A DNA stretch of 52,400 nucleotides from an uncultured Oscillospiraceae bacterium (lineage in GTDB: Bacteria; Bacillota; Clostridia; Oscillospirales; Oscillospiraceae), in the NCBI GenBank assembly GCA_905235655.1, contig CAJOMA010000004.1, forward strand, positions 1 to 52,400, in the 5' to 3' direction. The number at the start of each line of letters is the position of its first letter. Positions within the stretch are counted from its first letter, which is position 1. The position numbers were made by a program, and so were the translations under genes. Below, piece by piece: positions 41,370 to 49,366 of the stretch. The notes under the pieces were generated by a model. That model saw only the letters and a list, made by a program, of their open reading frames with translations. It was not told the DNA's origin and searched no databases.

Positions 41370-42424
41370 AAAACATTGAAAAATACCGTTCTTTATTGAA
41401 TGACGAGGTGCAGGAACTGTTTCTGACCTCCCGCTACAGCCGGATGTACGCGGCGGAATTTGATATTGCCGAGGGCTATGCCGTTCTCGGCAAAAACGGC
41501 GCGCGCTACTTCACCGACAGCCGCTATATCGAGTCTGCGCAGAAGAATATCAAGGATTTTGAGGTCATTGACTTCGGACGCGACCTGTTCGGCTGCCTGA
41601 ATCGGGCGGTGCAGGAGCTTGACATTGAGACGCTCGGCTTTGAGGACGGTTATCTGACGGTCAGCGAGTACGACCTCTTCAGCAATAAGCTGAATGCGAA
41701 GTTTGTTCCCATGCAGGAGAAGATCAACGCGTTCCGTGCCTCCAAGGAGCCGTGGGAGATTGAGCGGATGAAAACTGCGCAGGAGATCACCGACCGCGCC
41801 TTCACCGAGGTCTGCGGCAGAGTGCGCGAGGGCATGACCGAGAAGGAGCTTGCCGCCGAGCTGATCTACTGCCTGTATAAGAACGGCGGGGAAGGGCTGT
41901 CCTTTGATCCTATCGTCGTTTCCGGTCCGAACAGCAGCATGCCGCACGGCGTCCCCGGCGACCGCAAGCTGCAGAAGGGCGATTTTATCACTATGGATTT
42001 CGGCGTGCTCTATCAGGGCTACTGTTCCGATATGACGCGCACCGTCGCGTTGGGCTACGCGACGGACGAAATGAAAAAGGTGTATCAGACGGTGCTGGAC
42101 GCCCAGCTTGCCGGCATTGCGATCTCCAAGGCCGGCGTGAGCGGCAAGGCGGTCGACGCGGCCGCCCGCGATCTGATCACCGCCGCCGGCTACGGAGACT
42201 GCTTCGGCCACAGCTACGGGCACAGCCTGGGCTTGGAGATTCACGAAAACCCGAACTGCAACATGCGGAACGAGAATCCAATGCCGCTGCACGCGGTCTG
42301 CTCGGCGGAACCCGGCATTTATCTTCCCGGAAAATTCGGCGTCCGGATCGAAGACGTCGTCGTTTTTGAGGAAAACGGTTGTACGGTTTTGACGAAAAGC
42401 CCGAAAAACCTGATTATTTTGTAA
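41366..42424 (+). CDS. M24B aminopeptidase (Xaa-Pro type)
   Basis: A 352-residue creatinase-fold metallopeptidase. It starts at a TTG (KNIEKYRSLLNDEVQELF follows) with AGGAG about 10 nt upstream; the long track ORF starts in yqeG. The N-terminal creatinase domain runs to about 125; the catalytic domain has all five metal ligands: the Asp pair in TMDFGVLYQG and CSDMTRTVAL, His in GHSYGHSLGLEIHE, Glu in AEPGIYLP and Glu in VRIEDVVVF. It probably trims proline-containing peptides. The order yqeG - peptidase - efp is widespread in Bacillota. Confidence 0.94.
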   Translation: MKNIEKYRSLLNDEVQELFLTSRYSRMYAAEFDIAEGYAVLGKNGARYFTDSRYIESAQKNIKDFEVIDFGRDLFGCLNRAVQELDIETLGFEDGYLTVSEYDLFSNKLNAKFVPMQEKINAFRASKEPWEIERMKTAQEITDRAFTEVCGRVREGMTEKELAAELIYCLYKNGGEGLSFDPIVVSGPNSSMPHGVPGDRKLQKGDFITMDFGVLYQGYCSDMTRTVALGYATDEMKKVYQTVLDAQLAGIAISKAGVSGKAVDAAARDLITAAGYGDCFGHSYGHSLGLEIHENPNCNMRNENPMPLHAVCSAEPGIYLPGKFGVRIEDVVVFEENGCTVLTKSPKNLIIL

Positions 42425-42432
42425 GGAAATAC

Positions 42433-42461
42433 TTGAAAACAGGGAATTCTTAGTGTATACT
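42433..42461 (+). promoter_or_regulatory. Promoter of efp
   Basis: TTGAAA, 17 nt, TATACT, 68 bp before the efp ATG. Confidence 0.75.
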
Positions 42462-42529
42462 ATTTAAGTTAAAAGCCGTGAGGCGGCATTCTGAAGAATG
42501 TATATTATTTCACATTGGAGGAAACATAT

Positions 42530-43096
42530 ATGGCAACCATTACCGCAGGCGATTTCAGAAACGGTAAGACCTTTGAGATGGACGGCAAGATCTATCAGGT
42601 CGTTGAGTTCCAGCACGTGAAGCCCGGCAAGGGTGCAGCATTTGTCCGTACAAAGATGAGAAATATCATCACCGGTGGTGTGACCGAAACCTCTTTCAAC
42701 CCGACGGCAAAGTTTGAGGAAGCGTTTGTTGAGCGCAAGAAGATGGCTTACAGCTACTCCGACGGCGATCTGTACTATTTCATGGACAACGAGACCTATG
42801 ATATGGTTCCTCTGAACAAGGACATCCTTCCTGAGGCGTTCAAGTTCATCAAGGAGAACGAGGAATGCACGTTGCTGTCCTACAAGGGCAGCGTGTTCGG
42901 CGTCGAGTGCCCGAACTTTGTCGAGCTGGAGGTCACCAAGACCGAGCCGGGCGTTGCCGGCAACACTGCGACCAACACCTTGAAGCCCGCGACAGTCGAG
43001 ACCGGCGCGGAGATCAAGGTTCCGCTCTTTATCAACGAAGGCGACCGCATTTCCATTGATACGCGCACCGGCGAGTATCTCGGCCGCGCAAAGTAA
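42530..43096 (+). CDS. efp: Elongation factor P
   Basis: A 188-residue translation factor that rescues ribosomes stalled at polyproline. The KOW-like N-domain contains the modifiable tip [13 protein letters not shown] with Lys in PGKG; the OB domains follow, ending [21 protein letters not shown]. The ATG at 42530 ([10 protein letters not shown]) is preceded by GGAGG; the track's start five codons upstream overlaps that site. The proximity to a proline-specific peptidase is the usual Bacillota arrangement. No EF-P modification enzyme is nearby. Confidence 0.97.
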   Translation: MATITAGDFRNGKTFEMDGKIYQVVEFQHVKPGKGAAFVRTKMRNIITGGVTETSFNPTAKFEEAFVERKKMAYSYSDGDLYYFMDNETYDMVPLNKDILPEAFKFIKENEECTLLSYKGSVFGVECPNFVELEVTKTEPGVAGNTATNTLKPATVETGAEIKVPLFINEGDRISIDTRTGEYLGRAK

Positions 43097-43113
43097 CTTG
43101 AAAGGAGAACGAC

Positions 43114-43578
43114 ATGACTCTTTCTGAAAAATCCGCATACCTGAAGGGTCTGATGGACGGTCTGAAGCTGGACAAGGAGACCGACGAGGGCAGGATGATT
43201 GCCGGTATCGTCGATCTGCTGCAGGACATGACCGCCTCGATCAGCGACCTGGAGGAGAACGCAATCGCTGTTTCCGATGAACTTGACGAGATCGAAGAGG
43301 ATCTGGATGCCATCGAGGAATATCTGATGGACGAGGATGACGAAGACGATGACGACGAGTACGATGAGGACGATGACGTTTACGACTTCGCCGATGACGA
43401 CGGTGAGGATTTTGACTATGAAGACGAGGTCGTTTACAACGTGACCTGCCCGAATTGCGGCAAGGAGCTGGAGCTGGACGAGGAAACTATCCTCGGCGAT
43501 TCCATCAACTGCCCGCAGTGCGGCGAGCTTCTCGAGTTTGACTTCGACGAAGACGACGAGGCAGACGAGGAAGATTAA
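43114..43578 (+). CDS. CD1247-like acidic protein with zinc ribbon
   Basis: A 154-residue cytosolic protein. The first 70 residues are helical (MTLSEKSAYLKGLMDGLKLD, then TASISDLEENAIAVSDELDE) and match what I recall as the CD1247 N-terminal domain of Clostridia. A run of about 45 mostly Asp/Glu residues follows, then a zinc ribbon with two Cys pairs (CPNCGKELEL and CPQCGELLEF) and an acidic tail. The function is unknown; acidity plus a ribbon suggests contact with basic proteins or RNA polymerase, but that is a guess. It is 17 nt after efp with AAAGGAG. Confidence 0.82.
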   Translation: MTLSEKSAYLKGLMDGLKLDKETDEGRMIAGIVDLLQDMTASISDLEENAIAVSDELDEIEEDLDAIEEYLMDEDDEDDDDEYDEDDDVYDFADDDGEDFDYEDEVVYNVTCPNCGKELELDEETILGDSINCPQCGELLEFDFDEDDEADEED

Positions 43579-43589
43579 ACCGATGATAA

Positions 43590-43618
43590 AAAAGGACGCT
43601 GTTCGGCGTCCTTTTGTC
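43590..43618 (+). terminator. Terminator after the CD1247-like gene
   Basis: AAAAGGACGC pairs with GCGTCCTTTT around TGTTCG, then T-rich. Confidence 0.85.
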
Positions 43619-43651
43619 GTATCTTGGCATAGGATGATGCGGGGTGGTAAT

Positions 43652-43834
43652 TTGAAAGACTGCATGCAGGACTGCCTGAAACGGCTCTTATGCGTCAAAT
43701 CCATCGTCACGATCCTGCTTGCCTCCGTGTTTTGCGCGCTTGCGCTGCGCGGGGAGATTGCGGCAGAGCAGTATCTGACAATCTTTACAATGATCATCTC
43801 GTTCTATTTCGGCACGCAGCACGAGCGAATGTAA
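43652..43834 (+). CDS. Phage holin-like mini membrane protein
   Basis: A 60-residue protein from a TTG with GGGTGG upstream (KDCMQDCLKRLLCVKSIVT follows). It has two hydrophobic segments (SIVTILLASVFCALALRG and YLTIFTMIISFYFGTQ) and ends FGTQHERM. From memory, proteins with K-S-(I/L)-V-T at the first helix and F-Y-F-G-T-Q at the end are common in prophages of gut Bacillota and annotated as holin-like. No other phage gene is close, so this is an orphan or relic. It lies alone between two terminators; no clear promoter is visible. Confidence 0.6.
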   Translation: MKDCMQDCLKRLLCVKSIVTILLASVFCALALRGEIAAEQYLTIFTMIISFYFGTQHERM

Positions 43835-43882
43835 AAAGCACGACTGCCGATCGGCAACCGTCGTTGGGCAGTCGTACTTTTT
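43833..43882. terminator. Bidirectional terminator between holin-like gene and PH-domain gene
   Basis: AAAAAGCACGACTGCC pairs with GGCAGTCGTACTTTTT with one mismatch, around an 18-nt loop. Confidence 0.85.
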
Positions 43883-43884
43883 GC

Positions 43885-44307
43885 TTATTCGTCAACCAGA
43901 TCGTCGTAGTCGTCGAGGTCGTCGTCCGTATCATCCAGTTCGTGGTTGCAGCCGTTCAGTATTTCGCCGTAGCGTATTCTGCGTTTCATTTTGCATTCTT
44001 CCACGTTTTTGTGCAGCAGCTCCTTGAAATCCTGCGGGTACTTGATGTTTTTCAGAATGACCTGCGGCGTGGACTTGTCGGAGGAGGCGACCGTCACGGT
44101 GCCGACGCCGAAGATTCGCTGCCACAGATTGCGCTTGGAGCTGATATCGCGGATACGGTAGAGCAGAATCTCCTCGTCGCGGACGCTGAGGAAGCCGACG
44201 GAGAGGAAAAGACGGTCCTCGCTCAGCCCGTAGCGGGTGAAGCTCAGCGGCATACCCATAAACCGCTTGCGGTCTTTCCAGATATACATATCGCCATTAA
44301 AACCCAT
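43885..44307 (-). CDS. Bacterial PH-domain protein
   Basis: A 140-residue protein with a bPH2-type (YdbS/YdbT-like) domain: RYGLSEDRLFLSVGFLSVRDEEILLYRIRDIS followed by GVGTVTVASSDKSTPQVILKNIKYPQDFKELL. There are no membrane helices, unlike most YdbT proteins. The C-terminus is acidic (DDTDDDLDDYDDLVDE). AAGGAGG precedes the ATG. Bacterial PH domains are thought to bind membranes or proteins; no specific role is evident. It has its own promoter inside the end of the P-type ATPase gene. Confidence 0.85.
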   Translation of the reverse strand: MGFNGDMYIWKDRKRFMGMPLSFTRYGLSEDRLFLSVGFLSVRDEEILLYRIRDISSKRNLWQRIFGVGTVTVASSDKSTPQVILKNIKYPQDFKELLHKNVEECKMKRRIRYGEILNGCNHELDDTDDDLDDYDDLVDE

Positions 44308-44336
44308 AGTATTGCCTCCTTATTTGATCTGAATTT

Positions 44337-44365
44337 ATATTAGAACATTCCGAAGGGAATGTCAA
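44337..44365 (-). promoter_or_regulatory. Promoter of the PH-domain gene
   Basis: On the minus strand TTGACA, 17 nt, TAATAT; the -35 overlaps the ATPase stop codon. Confidence 0.8.
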
Positions 44366-46785
44366 GATTGACGTGCGTGATCCGTTTTACTCGCTTCCTT
44401 TCGGTCACGCTTGCGCATCTGGCTGTCGAAGATCATCAGGAAGAAGCTGTAAAGGGTAGGACAGGCGATCATCAGAACAATCAGAACCAGAATGGAAGTC
44501 CCGTCGAGCGCGACCAGCTCAAAGATACCGGTCAGGAAGAACAGGGCGATGAGCATTGCAATGAGCATCGCGGAGAACACTGCGATACGCAGCCTGGTAA
44601 ACGGCCGGCAGACGGAATAAAGCGTGACAAAGCCGACGGTCGCAACGACCCAGACCGCGATCGTATCGTAGTTTTCCTGCGGAAGCTCGAGAATTTTGGT
44701 GAAGAAGCCCGCGATCAGCACGAGGATCAGGTTTGTCAGGCCGCCCGGCATGGCGCGGCGGATGACGTTGCGCATAAATTTTCCCTCGACTCTGGCGTAA
44801 TTCGGCTCCAACGCGAGGAAAAACGCCGGCACGCCGATGGTCAGCGCGCTGATCAGCGAAAGCTGAATCGCCTGCATGGGGAAGGGCATGTTGATAAACA
44901 GCAGCAGGAGCGCAAGGGTGAAGGAAAAAATATTCTTCACAAGGAAGAGGGACGCGGCGCGCTGGATGTTGTTGATCACGCGGCGGCCTTCTGCGACAAT
45001 GCCGGGCATCGCGCTGAACTGGGAGTCCAGCAGCACGATCTGCGACACCTGCGACGCCGCCTGACTGCCGGACGCCATGGCGATACCGCAGTCGGAGTCC
45101 TTGAGGGCAAGCACGTCGTTCACGCCGTCGCCGGTCATGGCGACGGTATGCCCCTGCGACTGGAACGCGCGGACGAGCTTCCGCTTCTGATCCGGCGTCA
45201 CGCGGCCGAAAACGGTATATTTTTGCACCGCGTCGCTGAAATCCTCGTCTGTAATCAGCACGGAGGTGTCGATGTACCTGTCAGCGTTCAGAATGCCGGC
45301 TCTGGAGGCGACCTCGGAGACGGTGATGGGATTGTCGCCGGAGATCACGCGGATGGAGACGCCCTGCTCGGCAAAATACTTGAATGTGGCGGGCGCGTCC
45401 TCGCGGATGAGGTTGTTCAGGAAGATCAGCGCGATCGGATTGACGCGGCGGCTTTCGAGCACACCTTCGATCTTTGCGTCGTAAGCGGCAAGCAGGAGCA
45501 CGCGGCAGCCTCTTGCAGACCATGGCTCGGCGTTGCCGCGAATGCTGTCGTAACGGTCGCCCATGATAAACTCCGGCGCGCCGATGATATACTGTCCGTT
45601 TTCGCCGAAATCGGCGGAGGACCATTTGCTGGAGGAGGAGAAGGGGATACGGCCGACCGCTTTCCAGTCTGACTGCAGACCGAATTGCTCGGCCATCGCC
45701 TTCGCCGTTTCATTGTCCGGCTCCTGCCCGGCATAGAAGGCGGCGAGGATTTTTTCGATGTCCTCATAGGAATAGCCGCTTGCCTCCAGTGGGAAAATAT
45801 CGGAGACCTCCATGCGCGGCTCCGTGATCGTACCGGTCTTGTCCACGCAGAGGATGTCGACGTGGGCAAGCGTCTCGATGCAGTTCATATCCTGCACGAG
45901 AACGCGCTTCCTCGTCAGCTTCAGACTGCTGACCGCAATGGCGACGCTTGTCAGAAGGTAGAGCCCTTCCGGGATCATGCCGATCAGCGCGGCGACGGTT
46001 TTCTCTACGGAATTGCGAAACGGCATTTCCTGCATCTGACGGATGAACAGGATAATGCCCATCGGGATCAGCGCAATGCCGACGACGGTGATCAGCTTCG
46101 TCAGGGAGTTCATCATCTCCGAGCTTGTGGATTTTACGTCAGCGCGCGCCTCTGCCGCCAGTCTTGCGGCGTAGCTGTCCGCGCCGACCTGCGTGAGCTG
46201 CGCCGTGCAGCGGCCGGAAATCACAAAGCTGCCGGATTTCAGAGAATCGCCGGGGTTTTTGATGATGGCGTCCGCCTCGCCGGTCAGCAGGGATTCGTTG
46301 ACCTGCATCTGCCCGTCGCAAACGACCGCGTCGGCGCAGATCTGGTTGCCGGCGGCAAATTCCACGATGTCGTCGCGGACAAGCTGATCCGTCGGAATCT
46401 CGTGCCGCTTGCCGTCGCGGATCACGCGCAGCCTTCCTGCGGCAACGAGCGTCAGCTTATCCACGGCGCGCTTGGCGCGAATTTCCTGCACAACGCCGAT
46501 GACCGTGTTGATCACGGCAATGATCAGGAAGGTCATGTTTTTGAACGAGCCGACGATCAGCAGGGCGACGGCAAGCACAATGAAAATCAGATTGAAGAAG
46601 GTGAAGACCTTCTCGCGGACGATCTGCTGTTCACTCTTTGTGTTGCTTGCAGGCGTGACGTTGCGCAGGCCGTTGTTCTGCCGCGCGACGACCTGCTCCG
46701 AGGTCAGACCGAGCGCGATGTTTGCGTCAACGACAGGGATTTCACGATATGTATGATTGGCAGGGAGGTACTTCTCTCGTTTCAT
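44362..46785 (-). CDS. P-type cation-translocating ATPase
   Basis: An 807-residue membrane pump. Motifs in order: actuator-domain loop LLTGEADAI, phosphorylation site CVDKTGTITEPRM, nucleotide-domain region, hinge VAMTGDGVNDVLALKDSDCGIAMASGS, and a C-terminal six-helix bundle. An N-terminal ITSEQ-like cation-ATPase segment reads ALGLTSEQVVARQNNGLRNV. The M4 sequence reads MIPEGLYLLTS, which in this class lies at the ion site and resembles CtpE/Ca2+- or Mg2+-type pumps rather than heavy-metal pumps (no CPC and no N-terminal metal domain). Ion specificity is inferred. The ATG has CGGAG upstream; a TATAAT -10 lies at 46820-46825 without a clear -35. Confidence 0.92.
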   Translation of the reverse strand: MKREKYLPANHTYREIPVVDANIALGLTSEQVVARQNNGLRNVTPASNTKSEQQIVREKVFTFFNLIFIVLAVALLIVGSFKNMTFLIIAVINTVIGVVQEIRAKRAVDKLTLVAAGRLRVIRDGKRHEIPTDQLVRDDIVEFAAGNQICADAVVCDGQMQVNESLLTGEADAIIKNPGDSLKSGSFVISGRCTAQLTQVGADSYAARLAAEARADVKSTSSEMMNSLTKLITVVGIALIPMGIILFIRQMQEMPFRNSVEKTVAALIGMIPEGLYLLTSVAIAVSSLKLTRKRVLVQDMNCIETLAHVDILCVDKTGTITEPRMEVSDIFPLEASGYSYEDIEKILAAFYAGQEPDNETAKAMAEQFGLQSDWKAVGRIPFSSSSKWSSADFGENGQYIIGAPEFIMGDRYDSIRGNAEPWSARGCRVLLLAAYDAKIEGVLESRRVNPIALIFLNNLIREDAPATFKYFAEQGVSIRVISGDNPITVSEVASRAGILNADRYIDTSVLITDEDFSDAVQKYTVFGRVTPDQKRKLVRAFQSQGHTVAMTGDGVNDVLALKDSDCGIAMASGSQAASQVSQIVLLDSQFSAMPGIVAEGRRVINNIQRAASLFLVKNIFSFTLALLLLFINMPFPMQAIQLSLISALTIGVPAFFLALEPNYARVEGKFMRNVIRRAMPGGLTNLILVLIAGFFTKILELPQENYDTIAVWVVATVGFVTLYSVCRPFTRLRIAVFSAMLIAMLIALFFLTGIFELVALDGTSILVLIVLMIACPTLYSFFLMIFDSQMRKRDRKEASKTDHARQS

Positions 46786-46939
46786 TTCGCACTCCGTAAT
46801 TCATACTTTTCTATATAATATTATAGCATAGTTTGACAGAAAAGAACATAGTTATCTTTCTTTTTTGTAAAAATTCGGCGATCTGCGTGATCTGCCGGAA
46901 CAACGTGAAAAAAAGATTAAAAAATATTGAAAAAAGCAC

Positions 46940-46968
46940 TTGATTTTCGGAAGCTGTTGTGTTAGTAT
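46940..46968 (+). promoter_or_regulatory. Promoter of rplS
   Basis: TTGATT, 17 nt, TAGTAT, 80 bp before the rplS ATG. Confidence 0.65.
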
Positions 46969-46974
46969 ATGCAA

Positions 46975-47040
46975 GTCTGCAAATGGGTGGTCCTCTGCGG
47001 CGCGGTCAACGCCGGCATGAACGCCTAATAAACAAGGAGG
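46975..47040 (+). promoter_or_regulatory. rplS 5' leader, possible L19-leader element
   Basis: A structured leader of about 65 nt with GGCG/CGCC around CGGTCAA precedes AAGGAGG. An L19 leader RNA is known in Bacillota; whether this matches its consensus needs a covariance search. Confidence 0.4.
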
Positions 47041-47048
47041 ACAACACT

Positions 47049-47390
47049 ATGGATCTGATGAAGGCTCTGACCAGCCAGTACATGAAGGAAGAACTGCCGG
47101 AAATGAATGTCGGCGATACCGTTCGCGTTCATGTAAAAATCAAGGAAGGCGCTCGTGAAAGAGTGCAGGCTTTCGAGGGAACGATCATTGCCCGCAAGCA
47201 TGGCGGCATTGAAGAGTCCATCACCGTTCGCCGCCTGAGCTACGGCGTCGGCTGTGAGAAGGTTTTCCCCGTGCATTCGCCGAACATCGTGAAGGTGGAG
47301 ACCGTTCGCCGCGGCAAGGTTCGCCGTGCGAAGCTGTACTACCTGCGCTCCCGTCTCGGCAAGGCTGCCAAGGTCAAGGAAAGAGTTTAA
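47049..47390 (+). CDS. rplS: 50S ribosomal protein L19
   Basis: A 113-residue large-subunit protein at the interface with 16S rRNA. The core is [41 protein letters not shown] and [28 protein letters not shown]. The ATG at 47049 follows AAGGAGG by 8 nt; the track's 46959 start lies in the leader. It is monocistronic here, without trmD or rimM. Confidence 0.97.
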   Translation: MDLMKALTSQYMKEELPEMNVGDTVRVHVKIKEGARERVQAFEGTIIARKHGGIEESITVRRLSYGVGCEKVFPVHSPNIVKVETVRRGKVRRAKLYYLRSRLGKAAKVKERV

Positions 47391-47397
47391 TCAAAAC

Positions 47398-47440
47398 ACC
47401 CCCGTACCTCCCGAGAGGGAAGTACGGGGTTTGTTTTTTT
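47398..47440 (+). terminator. Terminator after rplS
   Basis: CCCCGTAC pairs with GTACGGGG, with an inner CTCCC/GGGA stem, followed by TTTGTTTTTTT. Confidence 0.88.
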
Positions 47441-47459
47441 GCAAAAAGTGTGATATAAT
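47431..47459 (+). promoter_or_regulatory. Promoter of nadE
   Basis: TTGTTT, 17 nt, TATAAT; the -35 is formed by the T-run of the rplS terminator. Confidence 0.65.
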
Positions 47460-47491
47460 AGCGGCAGAAACGAACTGCGGAGGTAAAAACG

Positions 47492-48235
47492 ATGGGATTT
47501 GACGCAAAAAAGGTAAAAAACGATATCGTCGCATGGATTCGCGACTGGTTTGAACGCAACGGAAAGGGCTGCAACGCGATCGTCGGCATTTCCGGCGGCA
47601 AGGACAGCTCCGTCGCCGCCGCGCTGTGCGTGGAAGCGCTCGGCAAGGACCGCGTGATCGGCGTGCTGATGCCCAACGGCGAGCAGCACGATATCGACAT
47701 GGCATATCTGCTGGTCAATCATCTCGGCATCGAGCGCTACGTCGTGAACATCAAGGACGGCTACGACGGATTGCTGCAAAGCGTCGAAGCGGCGATCGGG
47801 GAGGCGAGCAGCGACACGAAAATCAATCTCGCGCCGCGCATCCGTATGGCGACGCTCTACGCCGTATGCCAAAGCCGGAATGGCAGGGTAGTGAATACCT
47901 GTAATCTCTCCGAAGACTGGGTCGGCTATTCGACCCGCTACGGCGACAGCGTCGGCGATTTCAGCCCGCTGTCGATGATCTGCGTCCGAGAGGTCAAGGC
48001 GATCGGCAGGGAACTGGGTCTGCCGGAGGCGCTGATCGAAAAGGTGCCGATCGACGGCTTGTGCGGACAGACGGATGAGGACAAGCTCGGCTTTACCTAT
48101 GAAATGCTCGACAAGTATATCCGCGACGGAATCGAGCCGGACCCGGAAACGAAGGCGCGCATCGACCGCCTGTATGCACTTAACCGCTTCAAGGTGCGTT
48201 TCATGGACGTTTTCCCATACCAGCCGGAAGAATAA
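47492..48235 (+). CDS. nadE: NH3-dependent NAD+ synthetase
   Basis: A 247-residue enzyme amidating deamido-NAD with ammonia, the step after NadD (also in this window, as a fusion). The PP-loop is GISGGKDSSVAAALCVEALG near residue 27; downstream blocks are VVNTCNLSEDWVGYSTRYGD and GLCGQTDEDKLGFTYEMLD. There is no glutaminase domain, so it needs free ammonia. CGGAGG lies before the ATG. Confidence 0.95.
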   Translation: MGFDAKKVKNDIVAWIRDWFERNGKGCNAIVGISGGKDSSVAAALCVEALGKDRVIGVLMPNGEQHDIDMAYLLVNHLGIERYVVNIKDGYDGLLQSVEAAIGEASSDTKINLAPRIRMATLYAVCQSRNGRVVNTCNLSEDWVGYSTRYGDSVGDFSPLSMICVREVKAIGRELGLPEALIEKVPIDGLCGQTDEDKLGFTYEMLDKYIRDGIEPDPETKARIDRLYALNRFKVRFMDVFPYQPEE

Positions 48236-48275
48236 ACGCCGTATTAGATAAGGAGAAAAGAACCAAGAAATTATA

Positions 48276-48313
48276 GATTTACAGATAAATATTATTGATT
48301 TACGATAAATATT
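48276..48313. repeat. Two near-identical direct repeats, 21-bp period
   Basis: GATTTACAGATAAATATT (48276-48293) and GATTTACGATAAATATT (48297-48313). The second overlaps the -35 of the lipoprotein gene, so both lie on one helix face as expected of an operator pair. Confidence 0.7.
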
Positions 48314-48323
48314 GTACTATAAT
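48295..48323 (+). promoter_or_regulatory. Promoter of the small lipoprotein gene
   Basis: TTGATT, 17 nt, TATAAT, 47 bp before the TTG start. Confidence 0.75.
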
Positions 48324-48370
48324 ACTTCCGGAGCAAACTTCAAAACAACGCGAAACGGAGGAAGTACAGC

Positions 48371-48865
48371 TTGAAACAGAAGACGAGAAGTGCCATTGCG
48401 CTCATTTTATTGGGGATGTTCACAATCATCGTTCTATCCGGATGCTTTGCGCAAGGAGAGCCGGGAATAGAGGCAGCAGAATCCCATTTACAGCGAGATT
48501 TGAATGATTTGCAGAATATGGTACAATGGATGCTGTCAACGGAATATGAAAGCATTGCATTTTGGCGCAGGAATAACTTTATGCTTGCAGAGCTTGAACA
48601 TCTTTCGATCGATGAAAGTATCCGTCCTACGTTAGATCGGCTTTATCATAACGGATATCAGTTTATCAGTATGGATAGAGAAGAGAACACGATTGTTTTT
48701 GAATACTGGTCAAGAACCATGCGTAATCAGAGTTGCGGCTTGGCTTACGTTTTGGACGAAGAGAGCCAGCCGGAAGTGCAATTCATTATGGAGAGTGAAC
48801 CCCTGTCCGTGAAAGGATGGTATTACTATTTTACGGATTATGAGGAATGGAGAGTACACCACTAA
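48371..48865 (+). CDS. Small lipoprotein of unknown function
   Basis: A 164-residue secreted lipoprotein read from a TTG behind GGAGG. The signal (KQKTRSAIALILLGMFTIIV) ends in lipobox LSGC with Cys at residue 25. The mature part is acidic and aromatic (SIAFWRRNNFMLAELEHLSI; IVFEYWSRTMRNQSCGLAYV; GWYYYFTDYEEWRVHH) and looks like a small beta-rich domain. I recognise no family. Codon use is more AT-rich than in nadE or the recombinase on either side, suggesting later acquisition. It is monocistronic with its own promoter, repeat pair and terminator. Confidence 0.75.
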   Translation: MKQKTRSAIALILLGMFTIIVLSGCFAQGEPGIEAAESHLQRDLNDLQNMVQWMLSTEYESIAFWRRNNFMLAELEHLSIDESIRPTLDRLYHNGYQFISMDREENTIVFEYWSRTMRNQSCGLAYVLDEESQPEVQFIMESEPLSVKGWYYYFTDYEEWRVHH

Positions 48866-48901
48866 TTCTTAAATTATTAATTCAATTATTATTTCGATAC
48901 A

Positions 48902-48929
48902 AAAACGGCGGTCGTTCCGCCGTTTTTTC
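48902..48929 (+). terminator. Terminator after the lipoprotein
   Basis: AAAAACGGCGG pairs with CCGCCGTTTTT around TCGTT. Confidence 0.9.
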
Positions 48930-49026
48930 ACAGGGAGGAGAAGCGGCGAGTAAAAACAGCGTCAGCTTCGATCAAACGCCGCCGCGCGCGACTTGCCGAA
49001 CGTTTCCCGTCCGAATTACAATTCCG

Positions 49027-49056
49027 AACGCAACAAAATAAAAATTTTGTTGCGTT
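49027..49056. repeat. 13-bp perfect inverted repeat
   Basis: AACGCAACAAAAT and ATTTTGTTGCGTT around AAAA. Its right arm overlaps the -35 of the next promoter, so it may be an operator rather than a terminator. The stretch 48930-49026 shows no gene. Confidence 0.75.
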
Positions 49057-49078
49057 AGGAGGAGGCTTGTGCTATAAT
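49050..49078 (+). promoter_or_regulatory. Promoter of the second recombinase operon
   Basis: TTGCGT, 17 nt, TATAAT, about 290 bp before the coding start. Confidence 0.75.
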
Positions 49079-49079
49079 T

Positions 49080-49366
49080 GAGGTAAGAGCGGAACGATTG
49101 CCGTTATTTGCGGCGCAGCGGCGCTTTTGAGGTCGTTTTATTCTACGTTCGCCTTACCGTTGCTTTCTGCGCATCCATTCACGTTATTTTTAATTCTATT
49201 CGTATGATTCATTGTTTCCGCGTGCCGCGATTTGAATTGTTTGATACGATTCTTTTTTCTTTATTTTCCGCGCTCTTCTTCCGATAAAAATGCTTGAAAC
49301 GATGAAACGTTCCTTTCAAACTATTTTATCGGCTCCAGAGCAGACTTTCTTTCCGGAGGTTTTCAT
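49080..49366 (+). ncRNA. Structured long 5' leader or small RNA upstream of the recombinase
   Basis: The transcript from the promoter at 49050 would open with a closed domain: GGTAAG (49082-49087) pairs with CTTACC (49153-49158), and GAACG (49092-49096) with CGTTC (49146-49150), with one GC/GC pair step between. Small GC hairpins (GCCG/CGGC and GCGC/GCGC) sit inside. A pyrimidine-rich stretch to about 49285 and the GGAGG before the ATG follow. No convincing ORF lies here. No known riboswitch is recognised. Confidence 0.45.

Noticed and set aside
44359-46818. Long plus-strand ORFs (44359-45672, 45685-46818) opposite the P-type ATPase
   Set aside because: Shadows; the minus strand carries DKTGT and the other P-ATPase motifs.
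46975-47040. A riboswitch upstream of rplS
   Set aside because: The leader is short and no ligand-type architecture is visible; a ribosomal-protein leader is the simpler reading.
48847-49041. 64-residue ORF after the lipoprotein
   Set aside because: It runs through the terminator hairpin, has no ribosome site or promoter and has mixed composition.
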